Assembly: GCA_027484825.1 (NCBI GenBank)
Contig: JAIXSE010000012.1
Span: 142,522 to 206,521, forward strand
Direction of reading: 5' to 3'
Source of the DNA: Rubrivivax sp.
Lineage (GTDB): Bacteria; Pseudomonadota; Gammaproteobacteria; Burkholderiales; Burkholderiaceae_C
DNA: 64,000 nucleotides
Shown: positions 27,682 through 37,082 of the stretch, one piece after another
How positions within the stretch are numbered: position 1 is the first letter of the stretch
How the letters are laid out: each line of letters starts with the position of its first letter
The notes under the pieces: model-generated
Told to the model about the DNA's origin: nothing
Seen by the model: the letters and a program-made list of their open reading frames with translations, nothing else
Databases searched by the model: none
Program-made: the position numbers and the translations under genes

Positions 27682-28860
27682 TCAGCGCAGTTTCAGGCTG
27701 GCCAGGCCCACCAGGCACAGCAGCATGGTGATGATCCAGAACCGGACGACCACCTGGGTCTCTTTCCAGCCCGACTTCTCGAAGTGGTGATGCAGCGGCG
27801 CCATCTTGAAGATGCGTCGCCCTTCCCCGTACTTCTTCTTGGTGTACTTGAACCAGGTCACCTGCAGCATCACCGACAGCACTTCGGCGACGAACACGCC
27901 GCCCATGATGCCCAGCACGATTTCCTGACGGGTGATCACCGCCAGCGTGCCCAGACCGCCGCCCAGTGCCAGGGCGCCGACGTCGCCCATGAAGACCTGC
28001 GCCGGATGGGTGTTGAACCACAGGAAGGCCAGGCCCGCACCGGCCAGCGCCGCGCAGAAGATCAGCAGCTCACCGGCGCCCGGGATGTAGGGGAACAGCA
28101 GGTAGCGGCTGTAGACCGACGAGCCGGTCACGTAGGCGAAGACGCCCAAGGCCGAGCCCACCATCACCACCGGCATGATGGCCAGCCCGTCCAGGCCGTC
28201 GGTGAAGTTCACCGCATTGCTGGTGCCCACGATCACGAGATAGGACAGCCCGATGAAGCCGAACACCCCCAGCGGATAGCTGATCGACTTGAAGAACGGC
28301 AGCATCAGGTCGGCCTTGGGCGGCAGCTCGGTCGAGAAGCCGCTCGAGACCCAGCGGAAGAACAGCTCCACCACGTTGTAGAAGCTGGTCTCGGACACGC
28401 TGAAGGCCAGATAGATGGCGGCGATCAGACCGATGATGGACTGCCAGAAAAACTTCTCGCGGCTGCGCATGCCCTCCGGGTCCTTGTTGACCACCTTGCG
28501 GTAGTCATCCACCCAGCCGATGGCGCCAAAGCCCATGGTGACCAGCATCACCACCCAGACGAAACGGTTGGACCAGTCGAACCACAGCAGGGTCGACACG
28601 CCGATGCCGATCAGGATCAGCACCCCGCCCATGGTCGGCGTGCCGCTCTTGGACAGATGCTGCTGCACGCCGTATTCACGGATGGGTTGGCCGATCTTCA
28701 GCTCGGTCAGCCGACGGATCACCCACGGACCGAAGGCCAGGCCGATCAGCAGCGCGGTCAGCGCCGCCATCACCGCCCGGAAGGTGATGTAGTTGAAAAC
28801 GCGCAGGAAACCCAGTTCAGGGAAATAGGTCTGCAGCCATTGGGCCAGACTAAGCAGCAT
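27682..28860 (-). CDS. mraY: Phospho-MurNAc-pentapeptide transferase MraY (lipid I synthase)
   Basis: A 392-residue integral membrane enzyme with about ten helices that transfers phospho-MurNAc-pentapeptide to undecaprenyl phosphate. The catalytic motifs are clear: [10 protein letters not shown] (Asp-Asp), [25 protein letters not shown] and the cytoplasmic [21 protein letters not shown] precedes the ATG. The start lies 11 bases inside the murF 3' end, so the two are coupled; murD follows after 17 bases. Confidence 0.98.
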   Translation of the reverse strand: MLLSLAQWLQTYFPELGFLRVFNYITFRAVMAALTALLIGLAFGPWVIRRLTELKIGQPIREYGVQQHLSKSGTPTMGGVLILIGIGVSTLLWFDWSNRFVWVVMLVTMGFGAIGWVDDYRKVVNKDPEGMRSREKFFWQSIIGLIAAIYLAFSVSETSFYNVVELFFRWVSSGFSTELPPKADLMLPFFKSISYPLGVFGFIGLSYLVIVGTSNAVNFTDGLDGLAIMPVVMVGSALGVFAYVTGSSVYSRYLLFPYIPGAGELLIFCAALAGAGLAFLWFNTHPAQVFMGDVGALALGGGLGTLAVITRQEIVLGIMGGVFVAEVLSVMLQVTWFKYTKKKYGEGRRIFKMAPLHHHFEKSGWKETQVVVRFWIITMLLCLVGLASLKLR

Positions 28861-30304
28861 GGGTGTCTCCTGGGCCGCCGGACTGCAGGGCGGCCACGAT
28901 CTGTTCCATCTTCATGAAGCGCGAGCCCTTGACCAGGACGTTCTGCACCTGGGGGGCTTCGCTGAGCGCCTGGATCAGCTGATCCACGGTGTCGAAGGCG
29001 CGGGCACCGGCGCCATAGGCGGCGGCGGCATCACGGGCGGCGCTACCGGCCGTCCACAGCGCGGCCAGGCCCTGGTCGGCCGCATGGGCACCGACCTCGC
29101 GGTGGAAGGCCGGGCCTTGTTCCCCCACCTCGCCCATGTCGCCCAGCACCAGCCAGGAGCTGCCGGGCAGCTCGGCCAGCACGTCGATGGCGGCGCGGAC
29201 GCTGTCCGGGTTGGCGTTGTAGCTGTCGTCGATGAGGGTGATGCGACGCCCCTGCCACACCGCCGTTTGCAGCGCCGAGCGGCCCTTCACGGGCTTGAAG
29301 CGCTCCAGCCCTTCGCGGATGGCCGACAGCGGCGCGCCAGCGGCCAGCGTGCAAGCCGCGGCGGCCAGGGCATTGCGCAGGTTGTGCTGGCCGGCCATGG
29401 CCAGGGTGACCGGGATGTCGCCAGCGGGGGTGTGGATGTCCAGGGCCCAGTGGCCTGCGCCTGTACTCGTCCCTGTACCGGCAGCATCGGTCGCGACATC
29501 AGAGGGCGGCACCCATTGCGCCCGGCCCATCACATCCGCCTGCCCTTGCAGCGCAAAGGTCAGCAAGCCGCGGCCGGCCGCCAGCTCATGCCAGACCGGT
29601 GCGCAGGCGTCTTCCGCCGGGAACACCGCCACGCCGGCGGGTCCGAGGGCACGGATCACTTCACCGTTCTCACGGGCCACCGCCTCGACGGTGTGCATGA
29701 ATTCCTGATGCTCCCGCTGCGCGTTGTTGACCAGGGCCACGGTGGGCTGGGCCATGGCGGCCAGCGGCGCAATCTCGCCGGGATGGTTCATGCCCAGTTC
29801 CACCACCGCAGCGCGGTGCCAGACGGCATCGTCCTGGCGCAGGCGCAGCAGGGTCAGCGGCACGCCGATCTCGTTGTTGAAGTTGCCTTCCGTGGCCAGC
29901 ATGCCGGTGTCTCCCAGCCAGGCACGCAGGATGGACGCGATCATCTGCGTCACCGTCGTCTTGCCGTTGCTGCCGGTGACGGCAATCACCGGCAGATGCT
30001 TGCCGGCCCGCCAGGCCTGCGACAGCAGACCCAGCGCCTGCTTGGCATCGGGCACCAGCAGCCCGGGCAGGCCGGCTTCGGCCAGACCGCGCTCGGCCAC
30101 GGCCGCGACCGCGCCGGAAGAGCGCGCCTGCGGCAGGAAGTCATGGGCATCAAAGCGCTCACCGCGCAGCGCCACGAACAGGTCGCCGTCGCGCAGTTGG
30201 CGCGTGTCGGTGCTCACCCGCAGGATCGGGGTGGCGGCATCGCCCAGCAGTTGCACCTGCGGCAGCAGCGGCTGCAGCAGGGCATGGGCCTGGCCGAGGG
30301 TCAT
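28850..30304 (-). CDS. murF: UDP-MurNAc-tripeptide--D-Ala-D-Ala ligase MurF
   Basis: A 484-residue Mur ligase completing the pentapeptide by adding D-Ala-D-Ala. Motifs: [27 protein letters not shown] in the N-domain, the P-loop [38 protein letters not shown] and [10 protein letters not shown] in the C-domain. The start codon is ATG 30304, overlapping the murE stop by one base; a GTG at 30307 would overlap by four. A small Gly/Thr/Ser-rich insertion ([13 protein letters not shown]) occurs in the middle domain. The partner ligase Ddl is encoded 9 kb downstream in the same cluster. Confidence 0.97.
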   Translation of the reverse strand: MTLGQAHALLQPLLPQVQLLGDAATPILRVSTDTRQLRDGDLFVALRGERFDAHDFLPQARSSGAVAAVAERGLAEAGLPGLLVPDAKQALGLLSQAWRAGKHLPVIAVTGSNGKTTVTQMIASILRAWLGDTGMLATEGNFNNEIGVPLTLLRLRQDDAVWHRAAVVELGMNHPGEIAPLAAMAQPTVALVNNAQREHQEFMHTVEAVARENGEVIRALGPAGVAVFPAEDACAPVWHELAAGRGLLTFALQGQADVMGRAQWVPPSDVATDAAGTGTSTGAGHWALDIHTPAGDIPVTLAMAGQHNLRNALAAAACTLAAGAPLSAIREGLERFKPVKGRSALQTAVWQGRRITLIDDSYNANPDSVRAAIDVLAELPGSSWLVLGDMGEVGEQGPAFHREVGAHAADQGLAALWTAGSAARDAAAAYGAGARAFDTVDQLIQALSEAPQVQNVLVKGSRFMKMEQIVAALQSGGPGDTHAA

Positions 30305-31836
30305 CACAGGCCGGCCCTTTCGATCAGCGCGGCGCGGGCCGCCTGCACATCGGAGAACGCGCGACGTTCGCCGCGGACCTCCTGATAGTCCTCATGTCCC
30401 TTGCCGGCGATCAGCACCACATCGCGGGGGCCCGCATCGCGCACGGCCGTGGAAATGGCTTCGGCGCGGTCGGCCAGCACCAGGCGCCGGGCCGAGGCGG
30501 GCAGGCCGGCTTCGATGTCGGCCAGGATGCGGGCGGGGTCTTCATCCCGCGGGTTGTCGCTGGTCAGCACCACATGCGGTGCCAGACGCGCCGCAATGGC
30601 GCCCATCAGCGGCCGTTTGCCGGGATCCCGGTTGCCGCCGCAGCCGAACACCACCCGCAGTTCACCCCCACGCGCCGCGGCGAGCGGGACCAGGGCCTGC
30701 AGCGCTTTTTCCAGCGCATCGGGCGTGTGGGCATAGTCCACCACCAGTTGCGGCAGTTCACGGCCATTGCCCACGCGCTGCATGCGGCCGGGCACCGGCG
30801 TGACCTGGGCCGCCACGCGGGCGATGTCGTCCAGCGCATGGCCCAAGGCCCGCAGGCCGGCCATCACGCCCAGCAGGTTGGAGACGTTGTAGTCGCCGAT
30901 CAGGCCGGTCTGCACCGGCACCGACTGTTCCCCTTCGCGCAGCGTGAAAGCCAGCCCCTGCGCTTCATGGCGCAGGTCTTCGGCCCACAGACGCGCGTCG
31001 CTGCGGTTCAGGCCGTAGGTCCACAGGTCCAGGCCCGGGGTTGCGCTGCTGGTGCTGCCAACAGCCGCCAGTTCAGCCGCGAGTTCAGCGCCCTTGGCAT
31101 CGTCGATGTTCAGCACTGCCGCCTGCAGGCCGGGCCAGCTGAACAGCCGACGCTTGGCAGCCCAGTACGCGTCCATGCTGCCGTGATAGTCCAGATGGTC
31201 CTGGGTGAAATTGGTGAACAGCGCCACCTGGATGCGGGTGCCGGTCAGCCGGTGTTCCTCGATGCCGATGGACGAGGCTTCAATGGCGCAGGCGCCAAAA
31301 CCGTCGTCCAGCATGCGGCGGAAGGCCTCCTGCAGACGCACCGGGTCGGGCGTGGTCAAGCCGGTGGCTTCAATCGAGCTGTGGGTGCTGGCACCGGGCA
31401 CCGGCGGCTGGCCGACCCCGAGCGTGCCCACCACGCCGCAGCGGGACCCGAGCAGGGTCAGCGCCTGGGCAATCCACCAGGCGCTGGAGGTCTTGCCATT
31501 GGTGCCGGTCACGGCCAGCACCTTGAGCTGGCTGCTGGGCTCGCCGTAGAAGGCCGATGCGATATGGCCGCAACGGGCCTTGAGCTCCGGCAGCGAGGCG
31601 ATGCGCGCGTCCACGAATCCGTATTCACCCACGCCCTGGTCTTCCACCAGACAGGTGGCTGCACCGGCGGCCAGCGCGCCGGCCACGAACTGGCGGGCGT
31701 CCTTGGCGTAGCCGGGCCAGGCGATGAAAGCGTCGCCCGCACCGACCAGACGACTGTCCGTGCGCAACTGACCGCTCGGGGTCCATTCCTGCAGCCAGCG
31801 GGCGGCTGCTTCCGGGGATTTGAGATGCATCAACAT
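30304..31836 (-). CDS. murE: UDP-MurNAc-L-Ala-D-Glu--meso-diaminopimelate ligase MurE
   Basis: A 510-residue Mur ligase adding the third stem-peptide residue. The P-loop VTGTNGKTSS (about 109-118), EASSIGI, NFTQDHLDYHGSM and GCGGNRDPGKRP are present. The DNPRDEDP motif near the C-terminus is the meso-diaminopimelate specificity signature, so this cell makes Gram-negative-type DAP peptidoglycan. The start is at 31836 or, two codons later, 31830. It follows ftsI by 12 bases and overlaps murF. Confidence 0.97.
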   Translation of the reverse strand: MLMHLKSPEAAARWLQEWTPSGQLRTDSRLVGAGDAFIAWPGYAKDARQFVAGALAAGAATCLVEDQGVGEYGFVDARIASLPELKARCGHIASAFYGEPSSQLKVLAVTGTNGKTSSAWWIAQALTLLGSRCGVVGTLGVGQPPVPGASTHSSIEATGLTTPDPVRLQEAFRRMLDDGFGACAIEASSIGIEEHRLTGTRIQVALFTNFTQDHLDYHGSMDAYWAAKRRLFSWPGLQAAVLNIDDAKGAELAAELAAVGSTSSATPGLDLWTYGLNRSDARLWAEDLRHEAQGLAFTLREGEQSVPVQTGLIGDYNVSNLLGVMAGLRALGHALDDIARVAAQVTPVPGRMQRVGNGRELPQLVVDYAHTPDALEKALQALVPLAAARGGELRVVFGCGGNRDPGKRPLMGAIAARLAPHVVLTSDNPRDEDPARILADIEAGLPASARRLVLADRAEAISTAVRDAGPRDVVLIAGKGHEDYQEVRGERRAFSDVQAARAALIERAGL

Positions 31837-31848
31837 GAGGCGGCCCGC

Positions 31849-33624
31849 TTAAAAACTTTCATCCACGGCCTGGAGCTTCTGGGCCGCGACGATCTGTGGC
31901 TTGACGTCCAGGTCCGGCGGCTCCCCCAGCAGACGCAGGGTCTGGGCCACCACCTGGCTGAAGACGGGGCCGGCCACGGCCCCGCCGAAGTACTGGCCGT
32001 TCTTGGGCTCGTCCACCATCACCGCCACAATGATGCGCGGCTTGGAAATCGGCGCGATGCCCACGAACCAGGAACGGTATTTGTGGCTGGCGTAGCCCTT
32101 GCCTTCCTGCTTGTGGGCCGTGCCGGACTTCCCGCCCACGCTGTAGCCGGGCACCATGGCCTGCGGCGCGGTGCCGCCGGGGCCGGCGGCCATCTGCAGC
32201 ATTTCGCGGATCTGCGCGGCGGTCTTGGGCGAGAACACCTTGATGCCACCCACCGGTTCGTCCGGGGCGCGCTTGGTCATGGTGACGGGGATGATGTCGC
32301 CGTCGCGCGCGAACACGGTGTAGGCGCGCGCCAGTTGCAGCAGCGAGGCCGACAGGCCATAGCCGTAGCTCATGGTGGCCTGCTCGATCGGGCGCCAGCT
32401 CTTGTAGGGACGCAGCTTGCCGGTCACCGCGCCGGGGAAGTTGATCTGCGGACGCTGCCCCAGGCCGATGGCCGTGAACATGTCGTACATCTCGCGCGGC
32501 TGCATCATCAGCGCCATGCGGGCGGCGCCGATGTTGCTGGATTTCTGGATGACCTGCTGAACGGTCAGGTCCCCGTGCGGATGCGAATCCGTCGGGGACC
32601 AGCCAGCGATCACCACGCTGCGCGGACCGGTGCTGAGCACCGTGTCCGGCTTCACCCGGCCGGTCTCCAGCGCCAGGCCGGTGGTGAACGGCTTCATGGT
32701 GGAGCCCGGTTCAAACACGTCGGTCAGCGCGCGGTTGCGCAGTTGCTCGCCGGAGAGATTGTTGCGGTGGCCCGGGTCGTAGCTGGGATAGTTGGCCAGC
32801 GCCAGGACCTCGCCGGTGTGCACGTCCAGCACCACCACCGAGCCGGCCTTGGCATTGTTCTCGGCCACCGCATCGCGCACCCGCTGGTAGGCGAAGAACT
32901 GCACCTTGGCGTCGATGGAGAGTTCGATGTCCTTGCCGTTGAGGGCCGGCACCTGCTCGCCGATGTCTTCCACCACGCGGCCCAGGCGGTCGCGCACGAC
33001 CGAACGCGAGCCGTCGCGGCCCTGCAGGTCCTTCTGGAAGGCCAGCTCCACGCCTTCCTGACCGCGCTCTTCCAGATTGGTGAAGCCCACCACGTGCGCG
33101 GCGGCTTCGCCTTCCGGGTACTGGCGCTTGTATTCGCGGTCCTGGAAGATGCCCTTCAGGCCCAGTTCCCTGATCTTGGCGGCGGTCTGGTCGTCGGCCT
33201 GGCGGCGCAAATAGACGAAGCGGTTGGACGGGTCCAGGCGCTTTTCCAGCTCTGAATAGCTGATGCCCAGGATCTTGGCCAGTTGCTTGCGCTTGTCCGG
33301 GTCGTTGTCGACATCCTTGGGGAAGGCCCAGATGGAGGGCACGGCGACGCTGGCGGCCAGCACCTGGCCGCTGCGGTCGCTGATCTTGCCGCGGCTGGCC
33401 GGCACTTCCATCTTGTGGGCGTAGCGGGCCTCACCCTGGCGCTGGAAAAAGTCTTCCCCGATCAGCTGGATGTAGGCGGCGCGCCCGAGCAGCCCGGTGA
33501 AGGCCAGGCCCACCAGCGCCACCAGAAAGCGTGAACGCCACGGCGGCGTCTTGGACGCCAGCAGCGGGCTGCTGGAGTAGCTGACGCTGCGCGAGGCGGC
33601 GCTGGCGCGCTTGCGGCCGATCAT
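31849..33624 (-). CDS. ftsI: Septal transpeptidase FtsI (PBP3)
   Basis: A 591-residue class B penicillin-binding protein cross-linking septal peptidoglycan with FtsW. A cytoplasmic N-tail is followed by one membrane helix (about 32-50), the pedestal domain (VPASRGKISDRSGQVLA) and the transpeptidase domain. The active-site motifs are Ser308-Thr-Met-Lys311 in FEPGSTMKPF, SSN in QKSSNIGAARM, and KSGTAHK. It overlaps ftsL by four bases. Length is normal for the family; the C-terminal residues after LLGEPPD are variable. Confidence 0.97.
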   Translation of the reverse strand: MIGRKRASAASRSVSYSSSPLLASKTPPWRSRFLVALVGLAFTGLLGRAAYIQLIGEDFFQRQGEARYAHKMEVPASRGKISDRSGQVLAASVAVPSIWAFPKDVDNDPDKRKQLAKILGISYSELEKRLDPSNRFVYLRRQADDQTAAKIRELGLKGIFQDREYKRQYPEGEAAAHVVGFTNLEERGQEGVELAFQKDLQGRDGSRSVVRDRLGRVVEDIGEQVPALNGKDIELSIDAKVQFFAYQRVRDAVAENNAKAGSVVVLDVHTGEVLALANYPSYDPGHRNNLSGEQLRNRALTDVFEPGSTMKPFTTGLALETGRVKPDTVLSTGPRSVVIAGWSPTDSHPHGDLTVQQVIQKSSNIGAARMALMMQPREMYDMFTAIGLGQRPQINFPGAVTGKLRPYKSWRPIEQATMSYGYGLSASLLQLARAYTVFARDGDIIPVTMTKRAPDEPVGGIKVFSPKTAAQIREMLQMAAGPGGTAPQAMVPGYSVGGKSGTAHKQEGKGYASHKYRSWFVGIAPISKPRIIVAVMVDEPKNGQYFGGAVAGPVFSQVVAQTLRLLGEPPDLDVKPQIVAAQKLQAVDESF

Positions 33625-33929
33625 CGGGTCGCTCCTGCCAGCTTGGCGCCGCTGGCCACCTGGGCCGGTGCGTCGGGGTTGAAGGTGATGGCGGGCGTGA
33701 TGGGCCGCATCTTCAGGCGCTCGCGCGCCACCTGCTCCACCCGCAGGTTGGTGGCCTGGGCCTGGCGGTCGGCCAGCAGGCGCTGGTAGTCCGCATCCAG
33801 ACGACGGGCTTCGCTCTGCGAGCGGTCGAGTTCGGTGAACAGCCGCCGCGCCTCATAGGCGCTGCGCACCATGTAGATGCCAGACACCAGCACAGCCAGC
33901 ATCAGCAGCAGGTTCAGCCGAGTGATCAT
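33621..33929 (-). CDS. ftsL: Cell division protein FtsL
   Basis: A 102-residue bitopic divisome protein. A short cytoplasmic N-terminus is followed by a membrane helix ([15 protein letters not shown], about 7-21) and a periplasmic coiled coil ([31 protein letters not shown]), then the conserved [13 protein letters not shown] segment. It forms the FtsQBL complex; ftsB is not in this window. ATGA overlaps occur with rsmH on one side and ftsI on the other. Identification rests on topology, length and position, since FtsL sequences diverge quickly. Confidence 0.94.
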   Translation of the reverse strand: MITRLNLLLMLAVLVSGIYMVRSAYEARRLFTELDRSQSEARRLDADYQRLLADRQAQATNLRVEQVARERLKMRPITPAITFNPDAPAQVASGAKLAGATR

Positions 33930-34924
33930 CTGCGCCCTCCTCCCCGACGCTGCTTGCCGGTGGATTCGGGGGCGGGCGGGGGCAGCGGTGCGTCGGTGCG
34001 CTCCGCCACCCGCAAGATGGCCGAGCGCGACCGCGGATTGGCCCGCACTTCGCCTTCTGAAGGCTTGATGCGGGCGATCGCCTTCAGGGCCAGCGGCTTG
34101 GGCGCGGCAAACGGAGCGCGGCGGTCGACTTCATCCTTGCTGTGGGCGGTGATGAAGTTCTTGACGATGCGGTCTTCCAGCGAATGGAAGCTGATGATGG
34201 CCAGACGCCCGCCGGGCACCAGCCGTGCCAGCGCGGCATTCAGCCCCTGCTGCAGCTCTTCAAGCTCGGCGTTGACGAAAATCCGTAGAGCCTGAAATGT
34301 GCGCGTTGCAGGATCCTGGCCCGGTTCGCGGGTTTTGACCGCACCAGCCACGACTTGGGAAAGCTCGGCGGTGCTTCGTACAGGACGCCCGCTTTCCCGG
34401 CGAGCAACAAGCGCCTTTGCAATCGGCAGAGCAAACCGTTCTTCCCCATAGTCGCGTATCACCGTGGCAAGTTGATGGACCTCGGCCCGCGCCAGGAATT
34501 CGGCGGCGCTTTCGCCCCGCGTCGTGTCCATGCGCATGTCCAATGGGCCATCGAAGCGGAAGCTGAAGCCCCGCTCCGGGTTGTCGATCTGTGGACTGGA
34601 CACTCCCAGGTCCAGCAGCACGCCGTGGACCTCGGGAATGTGAAGAGCATCCAGCTGCGCGGCCATGTCGGCAAACGGGGCGTGGCAGATGGAGAAACGC
34701 GGGTCGTCGACCCGCGTCTGACCGGACGTGGCGGCCGCGACGGCTTCCGGGTCGCGGTCGATCGCGACCAGGCGCCCTCGTTCAGACAGTTTTGAGAGCA
34801 GCAGGCGTGAGTGGCCGCCGCGGCCAAAAGTGCCGTCGACGTAAATGCCATCCGGCGAATTCAGGACGCCCTCCACCGTTTCCTCGAGCAGGACGGTGGT
34901 GTGGGTGAAAGGGGTGGCGCTCAT
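33926..34924 (-). CDS. rsmH: 16S rRNA m4C1402 methyltransferase RsmH (MraW)
   Basis: A 332-residue SAM-dependent methyltransferase acting on 16S rRNA C1402. [14 protein letters not shown] at the N-terminus, the SAM loop [36 protein letters not shown] and [17 protein letters not shown] are diagnostic. The start at ATG 34924 overlaps the mraZ stop; an in-frame extension upstream is not family sequence. The C-terminus after [18 protein letters not shown] is a short Pro/Gly/Arg-rich tail. Confidence 0.97.
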   Translation of the reverse strand: MSATPFTHTTVLLEETVEGVLNSPDGIYVDGTFGRGGHSRLLLSKLSERGRLVAIDRDPEAVAAATSGQTRVDDPRFSICHAPFADMAAQLDALHIPEVHGVLLDLGVSSPQIDNPERGFSFRFDGPLDMRMDTTRGESAAEFLARAEVHQLATVIRDYGEERFALPIAKALVARRESGRPVRSTAELSQVVAGAVKTREPGQDPATRTFQALRIFVNAELEELQQGLNAALARLVPGGRLAIISFHSLEDRIVKNFITAHSKDEVDRRAPFAAPKPLALKAIARIKPSEGEVRANPRSRSAILRVAERTDAPLPPPAPESTGKQRRGGGRR

Positions 34925-35352
34925 CAGAAGCTGAAATCCTTGAGCGCATCCGGCAGTTCGGACTGCATGACGGCGGCTTCGTGGGCGGCATAGGCTTGTG
35001 CATCCCACAGTTCGAAGTGACTGCCCATCCCGAGCAGCATGACGTCTTTCTGCAGGCCGGCAGCCGCGCGCAGCTCGGGGGCGACGAGCACGCGGGCGGC
35101 GGAGTCGATCTCGACATCCTGCGCATTGCCCAGAAAGACACGTTTCCAGCCGGCGGCGGACATGGGCAGGGCCGCCACGCGATCGCGGAATTGCTCCCAG
35201 GCTGGACGGGGGAAGACCATGAGACAGCCTTCGGGGTGCTTGGTGAGGGTGAGCTCACCGTTGCACAGTGCCTGCAGGACTTCGCGGTGCCGTGCAGGGA
35301 CGGTCAAGCGCCCCTTGGCGTCCAACGCCAAGGCACTCGCCCCTTGAAACAC
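34924..35352 (-). CDS. mraZ: Transcriptional regulator MraZ
   Basis: A 142-residue AbrB-fold regulator that represses the dcw cluster. The GTG at 35352 gives the canonical start [22 protein letters not shown] (first residue Met); a GTG at 35364 would add four residues. The two swapped-hairpin repeats, each with the DxxGR motif, are visible (DAKGRLTVP and [10 protein letters not shown]; the second has Ala in place of Gly). It is the first gene of the cluster and is preceded by decamer repeats that match its known type of binding site, so autoregulation is likely. Confidence 0.95.
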   Translation of the reverse strand: MFQGASALALDAKGRLTVPARHREVLQALCNGELTLTKHPEGCLMVFPRPAWEQFRDRVAALPMSAAGWKRVFLGNAQDVEIDSAARVLVAPELRAAAGLQKDVMLLGMGSHFELWDAQAYAAHEAAVMQSELPDALKDFSF

Positions 35353-35354
35353 GA

Positions 35355-35421
35355 CATTCGCCACTTTGCCCCACCGAAATGCACTTTCTCCCACTTTAAT
35401 GGCGGTCAAGGCTCCGGTCAA
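35355..35421 (-). promoter_or_regulatory. dcw cluster promoter (Pmra) overlapping MraZ-box repeats
   Basis: On the minus strand a -35 TTGACC (35416-35421) and -10 TAAAGT (35393-35398) are 17 bases apart. Immediately downstream, starting at the -10, are four 10-base direct repeats at 35394, 35384, 35374 and 35364: GTGGGAGAAA, GTGCATTTCG, GTGGGGCAAA and GTGGCGAATG. GTGGG at 10-base periodicity is the established MraZ operator pattern. Expected transcription start is near 35386, giving a leader of about 35 bases. Confidence 0.85.
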
Positions 35422-35480
35422 GAAAATCTGGCGTTTTTCCCAATCAAATCAACTACTTAGCGGCACTTCTCAAGCGACCC

Positions 35481-35513
35481 ATAAAAAAGAAAGTCCTTCA
35501 AAATGAAGGACTT
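35481..35513 (-). terminator. Intrinsic terminator of the MBL-fold gene
   Basis: A perfect 9-bp stem (AAGTCCTTC with GAAGGACTT, loop of 5) is followed on the minus strand by TCTTTTTT. It lies 95 bases beyond the stop of the metallo-hydrolase gene and insulates the mraZ promoter from upstream transcription. Confidence 0.85.
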
Positions 35514-35607
35514 AAATAGGTCTATGCAAGTGATGGATCAACAAAATGCCGGGATGTACCCGCACGAAACTGGGGTCACGCCCTGTGAATAAGTGGGCGC
35601 CGAGGCG

Positions 35608-36831
35608 TCAGGTCGGGCTCTGCCACCACGCAGCGGTGGGCACCGGCTGACGGATATCCACAGGGGCGCCCATGATGGGCGTCACCAGCTCCACCGACTG
35701 CAGCCGGGACAAGGCCAGGATGCGCTCGAACGGGTCCTGCCAGCGGTGCATGGCCAGGTCGAAGGTGCCGTTGTGGATGGGCATCAGGCGGCGGCCGCGC
35801 AGGTCCAGGTGGGCCTGCAGAGTCTGCTCGGGCTGCATGTGGACATAGGGCCAGCGGGCGTCGTAGGCGCCGGTTTCCATCAGGGTGAGGTCGAAGCTGC
35901 CGAAGCGCTCGCCGATGGCCTTGAAACCGTCGAAGTAGCCGGTGTCGCCGCTGAAGAAGATGCGCAGGGCGGGAGTGGGAGTGGGAGTGGGAACGCTCGC
36001 ATCCGTGACTGCCGTCGAGGTCGCGGTCGAGCCCGGCACCTCCATCACCCAGGACGCCCACAGCGTGCTGTTGCGGTCCCACAGGCTGCGGCCGGAGAAA
36101 TGCTGCGCCGGCGTCGCGGTGAACGTCACGCCGCCCACGCTGGTGGACTGCCACCAGTCCAGCTGCTGCACCTTGCTGGCAGGCACGCCCCAGTCGATCA
36201 GCCGCTGCCCCACCCCCAGCGGTGTCAGAAAGTGACGCACCTTGGGGGCCAGCGCCTTGACGGTGGCCTCGTCCAGATGGTCGTAGTGGTCATGGGAGAG
36301 GATCACCGCCTCCAGCTCCGGCAGGTCCTCCAGCGACAGCGGCGGGGCGTGGAACCGCTTGGGACCGGCGAAGGAGAAGGGCGAGGCGCGTTCGGAGAAC
36401 ACCGGGTCGGTCATGAAGAACCGCCCCTGGAGCTTGAGCAGGATCGTGGAATGACCCAGGCGGTAGAGCGTCTGGTCCGGCGCTGACTGCAGTTGCGCCA
36501 GCGTCAGCGGCTGCACGGGCACGGCTTGAGCGACTGACGGAGCGGTGCCGGCGGGCTTGCGGAACATCACGTCCCAGAACAGGCCCAGCGTCTTCCAGAA
36601 CCCCTGTTTGGGCTCTTTGACCGGGTTGTGGAAGGTGCCATCGGCGTCGCGGCGGTAGGCGGTGCCGGAAGCTGCGGACGCGGGGTCGGCCGCAGGGGCC
36701 GGCATCGTGGCCGCCACGTTCAGGGCCGACGCGGCTGCGGAGCGGGGAACGGAGAGAGAAACGGTCACGGCAACAACTCCCACAAAACAGATCAAGATCG
36801 CCCAGGTCAGGCGGGGGATGAACATCAACAT
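35608..36831 (-). CDS. Exported MBL-fold metallo-hydrolase (NAPE-PLD/RomA-like)
   Basis: A 407-residue protein with an N-terminal hydrophobic helix (FIPRLTWAILICFVGVVAVTVSL), likely an uncleaved anchor or signal. LGHSTILLKLQGRFFMTDPVFSERASPFSFAGPKRFHAPP is typical of the NAPE-PLD-like branch, and the metal site SHDHYDHLD lies near residues 178-186, with FFSGDTGY and PIHNGTF supplying later ligands. Substrate unknown; phospholipid hydrolysis is a family-based guess. An insertion rich in Thr-Pro (TPTPTPA), encoded by a GGAGTG hexamer repeat, interrupts the domain. GGAG precedes the ATG. It is divergent from a TetR regulator, with the operator between them. Confidence 0.82.
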   Translation of the reverse strand: MLMFIPRLTWAILICFVGVVAVTVSLSVPRSAAASALNVAATMPAPAADPASAASGTAYRRDADGTFHNPVKEPKQGFWKTLGLFWDVMFRKPAGTAPSVAQAVPVQPLTLAQLQSAPDQTLYRLGHSTILLKLQGRFFMTDPVFSERASPFSFAGPKRFHAPPLSLEDLPELEAVILSHDHYDHLDEATVKALAPKVRHFLTPLGVGQRLIDWGVPASKVQQLDWWQSTSVGGVTFTATPAQHFSGRSLWDRNSTLWASWVMEVPGSTATSTAVTDASVPTPTPTPALRIFFSGDTGYFDGFKAIGERFGSFDLTLMETGAYDARWPYVHMQPEQTLQAHLDLRGRRLMPIHNGTFDLAMHRWQDPFERILALSRLQSVELVTPIMGAPVDIRQPVPTAAWWQSPT

Positions 36832-36980
36832 CACAGGCTCCAGGGGGCCACAGGGTCGGCATGAGACGGTCCGGTGGAAAGATCCCTGCTGCCTTCGTCT
36901 CGGTGTGGGCAGGCGACTCGATGCATGGGCACCAGCACCTGTCCTTACGTTGCCGAACGCTTTTGGGATCACCCCTCAGC

Positions 36981-37023
36981 CAAACTTGCACTGCGCAGTC
37001 AAACTTGCACTACACAGTGTAGT
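36981..37023. promoter_or_regulatory. Candidate TetR operator between the MBL-fold and tetR genes
   Basis: A 19-base direct repeat (36981-36999 and 37000-37018, two mismatches) starts CAAACTTGCACT. The second copy runs into a perfect palindrome ACTACACAGTGTAGT (37009-37023). Located between divergent genes about 60 bases before tetR, it fits an autoregulatory TetR site controlling both sides. Confidence 0.65.
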
Positions 37024-37082
37024 TTTGGCGGAGTGTAGGCATGGATTGGCCAAAAGTAAACTCCCCCGTGTAACATGAGGGC

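Noticed and set aside
27665..28021. N-terminal extension of MurD by 119 codons
   Set aside because: The extension overlaps the mraY 3' end in another frame and is not Mur-ligase sequence; the real N-terminus starts at 27664.
30394..33255. Very long open frame (953 codons) on the plus strand
   Set aside because: It is antisense to murE and ftsI, both certain by motif and synteny. High GC and codon bias leave the opposite strand free of stops.
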